A DNA stretch of 26,120 nucleotides from Burkholderiaceae bacterium (GTDB lineage: Bacteria > Pseudomonadota > Gammaproteobacteria > Burkholderiales > Burkholderiaceae), in contig CANBYN010000002.1 in assembly GCA_947373615.1 (NCBI GenBank), positions 1 through 26,120 on the forward strand, written 5' to 3'. Position 1 is the stretch's first letter. Every line of letters starts with the position of its first letter. Shown one piece after another: positions 7,832 to 15,680 of the stretch. Under the pieces are notes generated by a model. It ran no database searches. It saw only the letters and a list, made by a program, of their open reading frames with translations, and was not told where the DNA came from. Made by a program: the position numbers and the translations under genes.

Positions 7832-8293
7832 ATGAATGCCCTGACGAATCTTTTCACCCTCGGCTGTATTGCATTAGATAACCCCGCCAAAAATAGGGCT
7901 GATGCATTTGCAGCCGCTGGAGAGCTTTTCGCCAAACAAACTGGCATTGACTCAAGTGCTGTTGTCGAGTTTCTCAATGCACGTGAAGACTTAGGCTCTA
8001 CAGCCCTTGGTGCTGGCGTAGCGATTCCTCATGGTCGCGTCAAAGGTCTTAAGCAACCAAGCGCTTCAATGATGAGATTAAAAGACCCCATTGACTTTGC
8101 TGCACCTGATGGCGAGCCTGTATCCACTCTCATTTTCTTGTTGGTTCCCGAAAAAGCAACCCAGCAACATTTAGAAATTCTCTCCTCGATTGCTCAGCTT
8201 TTGTCAGATGTCAACGCTCGTCAACTACTCCTAACAGAAACAGATCCAGCAAAAGTTTGCGAATTCTTGCAAAAATGGGGCACGATAAAATGA
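7832..8293 (+). CDS. ptsN: PTS IIA-like nitrogen regulatory protein (EIIA-Ntr)
   Basis: Terminal phosphoacceptor of the nitrogen-related phosphotransferase chain (EI-Ntr, NPr/HPr, EIIA-Ntr). It has no sugar permease and works by protein contacts, in other bacteria on potassium transport and stress regulation. The 153-residue protein shows the active-site motif AGVAIPHGRV with the phosphorylatable histidine at 67, and the family segment DGEPVSTLIFLLVPEKATQQHLEILSSIAQLLSD. The order hpf-ptsN-hprK-rapZ is typical of betaproteobacteria. Its stop overlaps the hprK start as ATGA. Relatives usually have rpoN two genes upstream; that gene appears dead here, so EIIA-Ntr presumably acts on other targets. 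Confidence 0.95.
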   Translation: MNALTNLFTLGCIALDNPAKNRADAFAAAGELFAKQTGIDSSAVVEFLNAREDLGSTALGAGVAIPHGRVKGLKQPSASMMRLKDPIDFAAPDGEPVSTLIFLLVPEKATQQHLEILSSIAQLLSDVNARQLLLTETDPAKVCEFLQKWGTIK

Positions 8294-9276
8294 CTCAGCC
8301 TTTACTCCTAGATGGATTAACTGCTCAGCAGATTTTTGATGACAACGTTTCAGATTTAAAGCTGTCTTGGATTGGTGGGCTTGAAGGTGCAGATCGCACA
8401 TTTCCACCAGAGGCAGTTAAAGCAGCCGCAGCTAGCTCAGACCTTGTTGGTCACTTAAACCTCATTCACCCAAGCCGCATTCAAATCTTTGGCGAACAAG
8501 AAGTTGATTATCACGCAGCCCTTGGGCCCAAGCAAAAGCAAGAGCAAATTTCGAGCATGATTTCTAAGACGCCTCCCTGCGTCATTGTGGCGGATGCTAA
8601 GGCTGTTGATCCAGAACTTCAACTCTACTGTCAACGCTCTTCTACACCTCTATTTACCACCGCCATTTCTGCAGCAGAAGTTATCGATCATCTGCGAACT
8701 TACTTAACCAAGATTGGCGCTCCTCAAATTACCATGCATGGTGTATTTATGGATATCCTTGGATTGGGGGTACTCCTTACTGGTGAATCGGGTTTAGGCA
8801 AAAGCGAATTGGGTCTTGAGCTTATTTCACGCGGGCACGGTCTTGTTGCAGATGATGCAGTCGACTTTGCACGCCTTGGTCCGGACTACATTGAAGGTCG
8901 TTGCCCATTTATTTTGCGAAATCTGCTTGAGGTTCGCGGTCTAGGTTTGCTAGACATTCGCACTATCTTTGGTGAAACTGCCGTGCGTCGTAAATTGAAA
9001 CTACGTCTTATTGTTCAACTGGTTCGGAGAACTGACGGTGAATTTGAGCGGCTACCTCTTGAGGCTCAACACATTGACGTTTTAGGCCTTCCGATCCGCA
9101 CCGTCAAAATTCAGGTGGCGGCAGGCCGTAACTTGGCAGTTCTAGTGGAGGCTGCAGTACGCAATACCATCTTGCAATTACGTGGCATTGATACCTTAAA
9201 AGAATTTATTGAACGTCAACGCCTGCAAATGAATACCGAAGCCTCCTCTGCCAAATCTCAAGGACGCTTGCTCTAA
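8290..9276 (+). CDS. hprK: HPr kinase/phosphorylase
   Basis: Bifunctional enzyme that phosphorylates and dephosphorylates the regulatory serine of HPr. In proteobacteria it accompanies an incomplete PTS and serves regulation, not sugar uptake. Of 328 residues, the N-terminal half is the variable HprK domain. The C-terminal catalytic half has Walker A GESGLGKSELGLELISRGH (from about residue 165), the VADDAV acidic motif, and the signature EVRGLGLLDIRTIFG near residue 216. The frame is open upstream to a TTG (8257) and an ATG (8275), but the ATG at 8290 overlapping the ptsN stop gives the usual length and coupling. rapZ begins three bases after its stop. Confidence 0.95.
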   Translation: MTQPLLLDGLTAQQIFDDNVSDLKLSWIGGLEGADRTFPPEAVKAAAASSDLVGHLNLIHPSRIQIFGEQEVDYHAALGPKQKQEQISSMISKTPPCVIVADAKAVDPELQLYCQRSSTPLFTTAISAAEVIDHLRTYLTKIGAPQITMHGVFMDILGLGVLLTGESGLGKSELGLELISRGHGLVADDAVDFARLGPDYIEGRCPFILRNLLEVRGLGLLDIRTIFGETAVRRKLKLRLIVQLVRRTDGEFERLPLEAQHIDVLGLPIRTVKIQVAAGRNLAVLVEAAVRNTILQLRGIDTLKEFIERQRLQMNTEASSAKSQGRLL

Positions 9277-9279
9277 TCC

Positions 9280-10170
9280 ATGCAAATTAATCTCATTACT
9301 GGAATCTCAGGCTCAGGTAAATCAGTTGCCCTCCGAGCTTTCGAGGATGCTGGCTATGACTGCGTAGATAACCTTCCAGTCTCTCTTTTAGCAAGCTTAA
9401 TCACCACTCTTGAAAAGGAGAAAAGTGAACGTATTGCTGTAGCGATTGATGCGCGTCGAGGTCAATCCATTGCTGATCTACCCTCTATTCTAGAAAATCT
9501 CCGCCGCACCCATCAGGTCAGGGTTGTTTTCTTAAATGCAGATACCAATACTTTAATCCAGCGATTCTCAGAAACCCGCAGACGACATCCGCTCTCTACC
9601 AATGCCAATCAATCGCAATCAGCCACCCTGATTGAAGCCATCAACAAAGAACGGGCGCTACTAGATCCATTGCGCGAGCAAGCGCATAGCATCGACACCA
9701 GCAACCTCACAGCCCACGCATTACGCTCCTGGATTCAGGACCTGCTAAAAGATAAGCCTTCAGGATTAACTGTTGTCTTTGAATCTTTTGGCTTTAAGAA
9801 AGGGGTCCCCAATGAAGCAGATTTAGTTTTTGATGTTCGCTGCCTTCCCAACCCTTACTATGACAAAATCCTCAGACCTTTAACCGGTAACGACAAACCC
9901 GTAAAAGAATTTCTAGAAAAAATTCCAGAAGTCATAAGCATGGAAAGCGACATAGTGCACTTCATAGAGAAATGGTTACCGCACTATATTGCTGATGGAC
10001 GCAGTTACTTAACTGTGGCTATTGGCTGCACTGGCGGTCAACATCGCTCGGTTTACCTTGTTAATCAAATTGGCAAACACTTTCGCGCCCAAAAAGATTT
10101 TGTCGATAAACAGCTTAATTTTTTAGATCGTCACCGCGAACTAGACTCAATCCCTGCAGTAAAAGCTTAA
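9280..10170 (+). CDS. rapZ: RNase adapter protein / nucleotide-binding protein RapZ
   Basis: P-loop protein which in E. coli binds small RNAs and presents GlmZ to RNase E, tuning glucosamine-6-phosphate synthesis; its partners in this lineage are unknown. The 296 residues include Walker A GISGSGKS (8-15), a DCVDNLP segment at about residue 27, a second-half segment VFESFGFKKGVPNEADLVFD, the signature DVRCLPNPYY near 186, and GCTGGQHRSVYL near 248. It follows hprK by three bases. Its last 18 codons lie antisense to the 3' end of mutY (overlap 10115-10170). No terminator is evident between the converging genes. Confidence 0.95.
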   Translation: MQINLITGISGSGKSVALRAFEDAGYDCVDNLPVSLLASLITTLEKEKSERIAVAIDARRGQSIADLPSILENLRRTHQVRVVFLNADTNTLIQRFSETRRRHPLSTNANQSQSATLIEAINKERALLDPLREQAHSIDTSNLTAHALRSWIQDLLKDKPSGLTVVFESFGFKKGVPNEADLVFDVRCLPNPYYDKILRPLTGNDKPVKEFLEKIPEVISMESDIVHFIEKWLPHYIADGRSYLTVAIGCTGGQHRSVYLVNQIGKHFRAQKDFVDKQLNFLDRHRELDSIPAVKA

Positions 10171-11260
10171 TTGGCTGTGGCAAGCCATAGCGCCCCAATT
10201 GACTAAGGGGCACCCATTCCAGATTTGCTCCTGAAAATTTCACCTCCTTCGAGGCATGCACTTCCCAAAACTGCATCCACAAACGGCGGTGAGTAAATAC
10301 ATGCTTAATTTCTTTGTATCGCTGAACCGTCTTGCAAACTTTTAATAGGATGGCAGACTTCTCTTCTGGCAATATATCTTTAAACAAAGCCCTCAAACTT
10401 GGATTAGCCATATTTTTCTTCGAGACCTTAATTGCCCAAGAAGATTCTGGCAAAGACCAAAGTCCGCCCCAAATTGCCCTACTAGGACGCTTTTGCAAAA
10501 GCACAGAATTACCAAAGCGCATCAAGAGCATATCGCATTCAAATTCAGGTGATTCTGCTTTAATTACTTTTTTCGGCAGAGAGAGCACCAAGCCACTTAA
10601 ATTAGCCTGACATTCTTTTGCAAAAGGGCATCTCTTCTCACCGCCTAAGCACACTGGCTTACGTGATGTACACCATGTAGCCCCAAAATCCATTATGGCC
10701 TGCGTATAGACCGGCATATCTTCAGGGCAACTTGGCAATAAATCACTTGCCAATTTCCATAAGCGATCATTTGTAGTCTTCTCTTGTATAGCGCCCTCAA
10801 CGGCAAATAAGCGCGCCAAAATACGTTTTACATTGGCATCCAAAATGGGTGTCCGTTCATGAAATGCAAATGCAGCAATTGCTCCAGCTGTTGAGCGTCC
10901 AACACCCTTTAACTGCTCTAGCAATACTGGATCACTAGGAAATCTTCCCGCAAACTCGGTCATAACTTGTTGTGCACAAGCATGTAAATTTCTTGCTCGT
11001 GAGTAATAACCCAAACCTGCCCATTCAGCCAACACTTCATCAATATCGGCTGCAGCTAATTTTTTAACGTTTGGGAAACGTTTAACAAAACGGGGATAGC
11101 GCTCCAGCACAGTTGCTACTTGGGTTTGCTGCAGCATGATCTCAGAAACCCATACCAAATAGGGATCACGATTGTTTTGCCACGGTAAGCCAGAGCGACC
11201 GCTAGCCCCATGCCAAGCAATTAACTTTTTTGCAAATGTATTGATCAACGTTTTTGGCAT
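10115..11260 (-). CDS. mutY: A/G-specific adenine DNA glycosylase
   Basis: Removes adenine mispaired with 8-oxoguanine. The 381-residue protein has catalytic Glu40 in SEIMLQQTQV, a helix-hairpin-helix LKGVGRSTAG (117-126), catalytic Asp141 in ILDANVKR, and a C-terminal NUDIX-like 8-oxoG recognition domain with FTHRRLWMQFWEV. The [4Fe-4S] cysteines are C197, C204, C211 and C217, spaced X6-X6-X5; the usual MutY spacing is X6-X2-X5, so there is a four-residue insert (LGGEKR loop). ATG 11260 is preferred over an in-frame TTG at 11269. It overlaps the mutM end by 16 bases, implying cotranscription, and its last ~17 codons run antisense through the rapZ 3' end. Confidence 0.95.
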   Translation of the reverse strand: MPKTLINTFAKKLIAWHGASGRSGLPWQNNRDPYLVWVSEIMLQQTQVATVLERYPRFVKRFPNVKKLAAADIDEVLAEWAGLGYYSRARNLHACAQQVMTEFAGRFPSDPVLLEQLKGVGRSTAGAIAAFAFHERTPILDANVKRILARLFAVEGAIQEKTTNDRLWKLASDLLPSCPEDMPVYTQAIMDFGATWCTSRKPVCLGGEKRCPFAKECQANLSGLVLSLPKKVIKAESPEFECDMLLMRFGNSVLLQKRPSRAIWGGLWSLPESSWAIKVSKKNMANPSLRALFKDILPEEKSAILLKVCKTVQRYKEIKHVFTHRRLWMQFWEVHASKEVKFSGANLEWVPLSQLGRYGLPQPIKLLLQGLSLVRGDDLKN

Positions 11261-12081
11261 TGTGGACAAAAATAAGTGGAACGTTGGCCCTGCACAATTT
11301 GCTCAATCGGCGCTTTACAAACCTTGCAAGGCAAGCCTTTGCGATTGTAGACTTTGGTTTGCATCATGAAGTGTCCAGCATCACCATCACTGTTGAGAAA
11401 ATCTTTTAAGGAGCTACCGCCGGCATTAATAGCTTTTTTTAGAACCATCCTTACCGCATCAGCTAAGCGAACACATTGGGGCCTAGTCAGCTTGCCAGCG
11501 GGCTTTGCGGGATGAATACCTGCCTCAAACAAACTTTCAGAACAATAGATATTCCCGACACCCACTACAGCTTGACCTGCCAATAAAAATTGCTTTACGG
11601 CAACGATGCGCTTTCGAGAATGTTGATACAAAATTTCTGCGCCAAGTTCGCCTGCAAATTCTGGTGAGAAAGGCTCAGCACCAAGCTTTAGCAAAAGCGC
11701 ATGTTTCTCAATCGGCCCTTTCGTTGTTGGATGCCACAAAACTGCACCAAATTTTCTAGGGTCGTGTAAGCGCAAGCTTAGCTTGCCAAACTCAAAGATC
11801 ACTCGGTCATGCATTTTTAGCAATTCATTACTTGGTAAAATGCGTAAAGTTCCTGTCATGCCTAAATGAATCAGTAAATACCCCTTATCCATTTTTAGCA
11901 GCAAGTACTTTCCTCGCCTTGCAATTGACTGCAATTTTTGTCCCGGGAGGATTGCGGGTAGACCGCTTGGAACTGGCCAACGCAACCGCCCATCAAGCAC
12001 TTTGACAGCGCTGATTTTTTTACCCTTAAGATGGGGGGCAATCCCGAGTCGAGTGACTTCTACTTCTGGAAGTTCTGGCAT
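11245..12081 (-). CDS. mutM: Formamidopyrimidine-DNA glycosylase (8-oxoguanine glycosylase)
   Basis: Bifunctional glycosylase/AP lyase that excises 8-oxoguanine and formamidopyrimidines. In 278 residues it shows the invariant MPELPEVE start (catalytic Pro2 after Met removal, and Glu3), the helix-two-turn-helix segment with AGQAVVGVGNIYCSESLF near residue 167, and a C-terminal zinc finger Cys-X2-Cys-X16-Cys-X2-Cys (CKVC...CPQC). It is the upstream partner of mutY: the mutY ATG lies inside its last codons, so the two oxidised-guanine enzymes are made together. It is divergent from the TPR-LolB gene across 35 bases. TACAAT on the minus strand ends six bases before its ATG and there is no Shine-Dalgarno. 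Confidence 0.97.
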   Translation of the reverse strand: MPELPEVEVTRLGIAPHLKGKKISAVKVLDGRLRWPVPSGLPAILPGQKLQSIARRGKYLLLKMDKGYLLIHLGMTGTLRILPSNELLKMHDRVIFEFGKLSLRLHDPRKFGAVLWHPTTKGPIEKHALLLKLGAEPFSPEFAGELGAEILYQHSRKRIVAVKQFLLAGQAVVGVGNIYCSESLFEAGIHPAKPAGKLTRPQCVRLADAVRMVLKKAINAGGSSLKDFLNSDGDAGHFMMQTKVYNRKGLPCKVCKAPIEQIVQGQRSTYFCPQCQKR

Positions 12082-12087
12082 GTATGA

Positions 12088-12093
12088 ATTGTA
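12088..12093 (-). promoter_or_regulatory. Putative -10 box (TACAAT) of mutM, leaderless spacing
   Basis: On the minus strand TACAAT (five of six matches to TATAAT) is followed by six bases and the mutM ATG at 12081, so initiation would fall on or beside the A of the ATG. The 17-spaced -35 position is weak (AAGCAC). It lies back-to-back with the TAGAAT box of the neighbouring gene within a 35-base gap. Confidence 0.4.
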
Positions 12094-12104
12094 GATTCGC
12101 AGAT

Positions 12105-12110
12105 TAGAAT
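12105..12110 (+). promoter_or_regulatory. Putative -10 box (TAGAAT) of the TPR-LolB gene, leaderless spacing
   Basis: TAGAAT (five of six matches) is followed by six bases and the ATG at 12117. No Shine-Dalgarno is present, and the expected -35 position (12082-12087) is poor. If real, the transcript would begin at the ATG, which would also rule out the alternative GTG start at 12111. Confidence 0.35.
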
Positions 12111-12116
12111 GTGCTT

Positions 12117-13616
12117 ATGAGCAAACTTCCACTCAAACCTATTTTGAAGGCTTTTTTACTGGCAATGCTAGCCAGTGGAGCGTTTATTACAACTCAATCT
12201 CAAGCTCAAGCTGAAGCCCAACCTGCCGGCTTAGAGTCCGGAGAGGCTATATTTGCAGTTTTAGCCTCAGAAATTGCCTTGCAACGTGGTGAGGCAGGCT
12301 TGGCTTACGGCACCTACATAGAATTGGCTCGCCAATATCAAGACCCACGTCTTGCTCAGCGGGCAATGGAAATTGCTATTAACGGCGGCTCCCCCGATTT
12401 AGCTCTTCAGGCAGCTAAAGTCTGGGATGAATTATCTCCAGCTGGTCAAACTAAGCCTAAAGAGGTACTTGTCACATTACTGATATTGAGCAATCGTTGG
12501 CCAGACGCTGTACAGCCTGCCATTGCATTACTCAACCAGCAAACTCCCGCGCAACAAGAAAATACCTTATTACAACTACAAGCCTTGCTGGCAAAAGCAA
12601 GTGATGAAGCCGAAGCCTTGCGCTCCTTTTATGAAATTGCCTCTGTTGTAAAGCCTCCACCCAAAGACTTGGGATTGCTTTACACATATGCAATGTCCGC
12701 TGAGAAAGCGGGTCGCATGGATGTGATGGACAAAACATTGCGAGATATTCTGCGCAAAAACCCAAACGATGTAAATGCCTTAAATGCTTTGGGCTACTCA
12801 TTAGCTGATCGCAATCTAAAACTTTCTGAAGCATTTTCACTTATTTCGAAAGCGCATCAACTTTCACCTAAAGACAGCTTCATCTTGGATAGCTTGGGTT
12901 GGGTCAACTACCGTCTTGGAAAAAATGCGCTGGCATTAGAGCAACTTCAGCAAGCATTTTCAATGAAACCCGAAGCAGATATTGCCGCTCATACTGGTGA
13001 AGTATTGTGGGTGATGAATCGTCGCGCAGAAGCTGAAGAAATGTGGCTTCAAGGTCAAAAATTAAACGCCAACAATCCTACATTACAAGAAACTTTGCAA
13101 CGCCTAAAGCCTGACTGGTCAAGTACTGCTCAAACCACCAGCAACTCGTGGGATGGACGCTTTGCAGTAAAAGTCATTGGTCTTACGGGCACTACAAATC
13201 AAGGTGGGTCAGGTGGCTTTACCCTAACACAAGAAGCCTTAAAAGATGTCCTCGAAATCCGCAATCCAATGGGAGGATCCATTGCAAAAATTACTATTAC
13301 ACCAGGTGAGGCTACGCTTGAGCGCGACGGTCAAACAATTACTGCGGTTGATGCCGATACATTAGTGCAAAACACCCTCGGTCTTCCATTGCCAGCACGT
13401 GGGCTCTCAAACTGGTTAAAAGGTGAAGTAAGGCCAGGTAGTGAAGCAAGCCTCAATAGAAATACCAAAGGGCAAGTGAGCAAAATTAGTCAGGATGGCT
13501 GGGACTTGATATATACCTGGAATAATGCCAATCGCTTAGAAAAACTCACGATGACTCGTAGCTCCAACATTGGTTCTATTGATATTCATCTGGTCTTTGA
13601 TAATCCGAATGAGTAA
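12117..13616 (+). CDS. lolB: Fusion of periplasmic TPR protein with LolB-like lipoprotein receptor domain
   Basis: A 499-residue protein in three parts. A cleavable signal peptide comes first (basic start, hydrophobic core, probable signal peptidase I site after SQAQA near residue 32). A helical repeat region with recognisable TPRs is clearest at about 218-331 (ALNALGYSLADRN, LDSLGWVNYRLG). A C-terminal domain from Trp345 matches LolB: WDGRFAVK, LEIRNPMGG, LPARGLSNWLKG, DGWDLIYTW. LolB normally is a separate ~200-residue lipoprotein that takes lipoproteins from LolA and inserts them in the outer membrane. Here there is no lipobox and no cysteine anywhere, so no lipid anchor. In relatives a TPR gene and lolB sit side by side before ispE, so a fusion is inferred. 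An in-frame GTG at 12111 is an alternative start. The end overlaps ispE. Confidence 0.88.
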   Translation: MSKLPLKPILKAFLLAMLASGAFITTQSQAQAEAQPAGLESGEAIFAVLASEIALQRGEAGLAYGTYIELARQYQDPRLAQRAMEIAINGGSPDLALQAAKVWDELSPAGQTKPKEVLVTLLILSNRWPDAVQPAIALLNQQTPAQQENTLLQLQALLAKASDEAEALRSFYEIASVVKPPPKDLGLLYTYAMSAEKAGRMDVMDKTLRDILRKNPNDVNALNALGYSLADRNLKLSEAFSLISKAHQLSPKDSFILDSLGWVNYRLGKNALALEQLQQAFSMKPEADIAAHTGEVLWVMNRRAEAEEMWLQGQKLNANNPTLQETLQRLKPDWSSTAQTTSNSWDGRFAVKVIGLTGTTNQGGSGGFTLTQEALKDVLEIRNPMGGSIAKITITPGEATLERDGQTITAVDADTLVQNTLGLPLPARGLSNWLKGEVRPGSEASLNRNTKGQVSKISQDGWDLIYTWNNANRLEKLTMTRSSNIGSIDIHLVFDNPNE

Positions 13617-14505
13617 TCAAAGCAATAGCGCTCAGCACAACTCTTTAATGCTGAGCTCACCAGCAAAGCTTAATCTTTTTCTTCATATTGTTGGACGTAG
13701 ACCAGATGGATATCACTTACTGCAATCCGTTTTTCAGTTAATTGATTGGTGTGACACCGTCACCTTAAAACGAATTCCAGAAAATGAAATCCGTCGCATC
13801 AACCCTATTCCTGGAGTTCCGCCAGAACAGGATTTGGTCGTTCGCGCTGCCAATTTACTCAAAGATTTTTGCAAAGTGGATTTTGGCGTTGAAATTGATC
13901 TCAAAAAAGAAATTCCGATGGGCGCAGGATTGGGTGGGGGGTCTTCTGATGCAGCAAGCACCCTCATTGGTCTAAATGTGCTCTGGGAACTCCACTTAGA
14001 CAAAAAAACTTTATGCACCCTAGGTTTAAAACTAGGTGCGGATGTTCCCTTTTTTGTTTTTGGTCAAAATGCTTTTGTTGAGGGCATTGGCGAGAGAATT
14101 CAAGATATTTCCTTAGAAAACCGTAACTTTTTAGTCATTTTCCCCAATCAGAGCATTGCGACAGCAAGCATTTTTCAAGACCTGGAATTGACCCGAGACC
14201 ACGCTCCGATTACAATTGATGGCTTTCTTGCATCGCCATGGTCCATTCAATCAAATGATTGTCAGGCAGTAGCGATGCGGATTTGCCCTGAAGTGAAGCA
14301 AGCTTTGGATTGGATTAATCAGGCTATACCGGGCTCCACGCCCCAAATGTCTGGCTCTGGAAGTAGCGTTTATACAGTCTTAGACCCTAAGACAGATGAC
14401 GCAAAACTAGAAAATCTTTTACAAAATCTTCCGAAAGGGTGGATAGGTCGGGTTGTTCAGGGGCTAAATAAAAATCCCGCTTACAATTTGATTTCTTCAG
14501 ATTGA
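13609..14505 (+). CDS. ispE: 4-diphosphocytidyl-2-C-methyl-D-erythritol kinase
   Basis: GHMP kinase that phosphorylates CDP-methylerythritol in the MEP pathway to isopentenyl diphosphate. In 298 residues: the N-terminal SPAKLNLFLHIVGRRPDGYH (from about residue 17, with the substrate-site Lys and the RRPDGYH motif), the glycine-rich ATP loop PMGAGLGGGSSDAAS (103-117), GADVPFFVFG near 146, and the C-terminal MSGSGSSVY. The frame extends upstream to 13570, but that would add an unrelated hydrophobic stretch inside the previous gene. ATG 13609, overlapping the preceding stop, is preferred; ATG 13648 (MLSSPAKLN) is a shorter alternative. tRNA-Gln follows six bases after its stop codon. Confidence 0.96.
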   Translation: MSNQSNSAQHNSLMLSSPAKLNLFLHIVGRRPDGYHLLQSVFQLIDWCDTVTLKRIPENEIRRINPIPGVPPEQDLVVRAANLLKDFCKVDFGVEIDLKKEIPMGAGLGGGSSDAASTLIGLNVLWELHLDKKTLCTLGLKLGADVPFFVFGQNAFVEGIGERIQDISLENRNFLVIFPNQSIATASIFQDLELTRDHAPITIDGFLASPWSIQSNDCQAVAMRICPEVKQALDWINQAIPGSTPQMSGSGSSVYTVLDPKTDDAKLENLLQNLPKGWIGRVVQGLNKNPAYNLISSD

Positions 14506-14510
14506 TCCGT

Positions 14511-14587
14511 AGGGGAATCGCCAAGCTGGTTAAGGCACTGGATTTTGATTCCAGCATGCGAAGGTTCGAATCCTTCTTCCCCTGCCA
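14511..14587 (+). tRNA. tRNA-Gln (anticodon UUG)
   Basis: A full cloverleaf of 77 bases with encoded CCA. The acceptor stem is AGGGGAA paired with TTCCCCT, followed by discriminator G and CCA (14585-14587). The anticodon arm is CTGGA (14538-14542), loop TTTTGAT, TCCAG, giving anticodon TTG at 14545-14547 for glutamine. The T-loop is GGTTCGAATCC. It lies between ispE and prs, its usual place in Burkholderiales. No separate promoter is seen, so it is probably processed from the ispE transcript. Confidence 0.97.
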
Positions 14588-14641
14588 AATACTGTAGAAA
14601 TGACAAAGATAACCTTTTGACCTTACAAAACCCTTAAGACT

Positions 14642-15607
14642 ATGTCCTCCACAAACGCAGATTTATTGACTTTATTCACAGGTAACGCGAATCCCGTTTT
14701 GGCTGAGGCTGTAGCCAAAGAACTTAAACTCCCTCTAGGTAAAGCCTTCGTTGGTCGATTCTCAGACGGTGAAATCCAAGTAGAAATTCAAGAAAACGTT
14801 CGCGGCAAAAATGTCGTGGTCATCCAATCAACCTGTGCACCAACCAATGACAGCTTGATGGAGCTCATGATCATGATTGATGCCCTGAAACGAGCATCAG
14901 CAAGCCGCATAACCGCAGTGATTCCTTACTTCGGTTATGCCCGTCAAGACCGTCGACCACGTTCCGCACGTGTTGCGATCTCAGCTCGTATCGTTGCCAA
15001 TATGCTGCAGTCAGTTGCCGGCATCGAGCGCGTTCTGACAATGGATTTGCATGCTGACCAAATTCAGGGCTTTTTTGATATCCCTGTAGATAACATCTAC
15101 TCATCACCCGTTCTACTGGCGGACCTGCAAGCCCAAAAGACCCAAAAAGACCTTATCATCGTTTCCCCAGATATCGGCGGTGTAGTACGCGCCCGCGCGA
15201 TGGCTAAGCAACTAGGCACTGATTTAGCGATTATTGATAAACGTCGTCCTAAAGCCAATGTTTCCGAAGTCATGCATCTTATTGGCGAGGTAGAAGGCCG
15301 TCACTGCGTCATTATGGACGACATTATTGATACTGGAGGAACCCTCTGCAAGGCCGCTGATGCGCTTAAAGAGCGGGGTGCAAAGGGGGTTACCGCATAC
15401 TGTACCCACGCAGTCCTTTCTGGCAACGCTGTAGCCCGTATTGCGGCCTCTGAACTAGACGAACTTGTTGTCACTGATACCATCCCTCTGACAGCTGAAG
15501 CTATGAAAGTAGCGAAAATTCGCCAATTAAGCGTAGCCCCGATTCTGGCTGAGACCCTTTCGCGTATTAGCAAAGGTGATTCGGTGATGTCAATGTTTGC
15601 GGAATAA
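14642..15607 (+). CDS. prs: Ribose-phosphate pyrophosphokinase (PRPP synthetase)
   Basis: Makes phosphoribosyl pyrophosphate from ribose 5-phosphate and ATP for nucleotide, histidine, tryptophan and NAD synthesis. The 321-residue protein is a close match to class I PRPP synthetases: FSDGEIQVEIQENVRGKNV early on, the flexible-loop motif IPYFGYARQDRRPRSA near residue 97, DLHADQIQGFF near 138 (metal and substrate site), and the PRPP-binding loop MDDIIDTGGTL near 226. It lies between tRNA-Gln and rplY. There is little Shine-Dalgarno in front of the ATG at 14642. The length is standard and nothing unusual is seen. Confidence 0.98.
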   Translation: MSSTNADLLTLFTGNANPVLAEAVAKELKLPLGKAFVGRFSDGEIQVEIQENVRGKNVVVIQSTCAPTNDSLMELMIMIDALKRASASRITAVIPYFGYARQDRRPRSARVAISARIVANMLQSVAGIERVLTMDLHADQIQGFFDIPVDNIYSSPVLLADLQAQKTQKDLIIVSPDIGGVVRARAMAKQLGTDLAIIDKRRPKANVSEVMHLIGEVEGRHCVIMDDIIDTGGTLCKAADALKERGAKGVTAYCTHAVLSGNAVARIAASELDELVVTDTIPLTAEAMKVAKIRQLSVAPILAETLSRISKGDSVMSMFAE

Positions 15608-15680
15608 GCAAAAAATACTGTTTTACCCACGTTTTTGGCAGTTTTGAAGCAATTATACGCAAAAACCCTCTTTCCCACGA

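Noticed and set aside
13570..13608. Upstream start for ispE giving a hydrophobic MVLLIFIW N-terminus
   Set aside because: The codons are those of the LolB domain read in another frame; the ATG at 13609 overlapping the previous stop is the normal arrangement.
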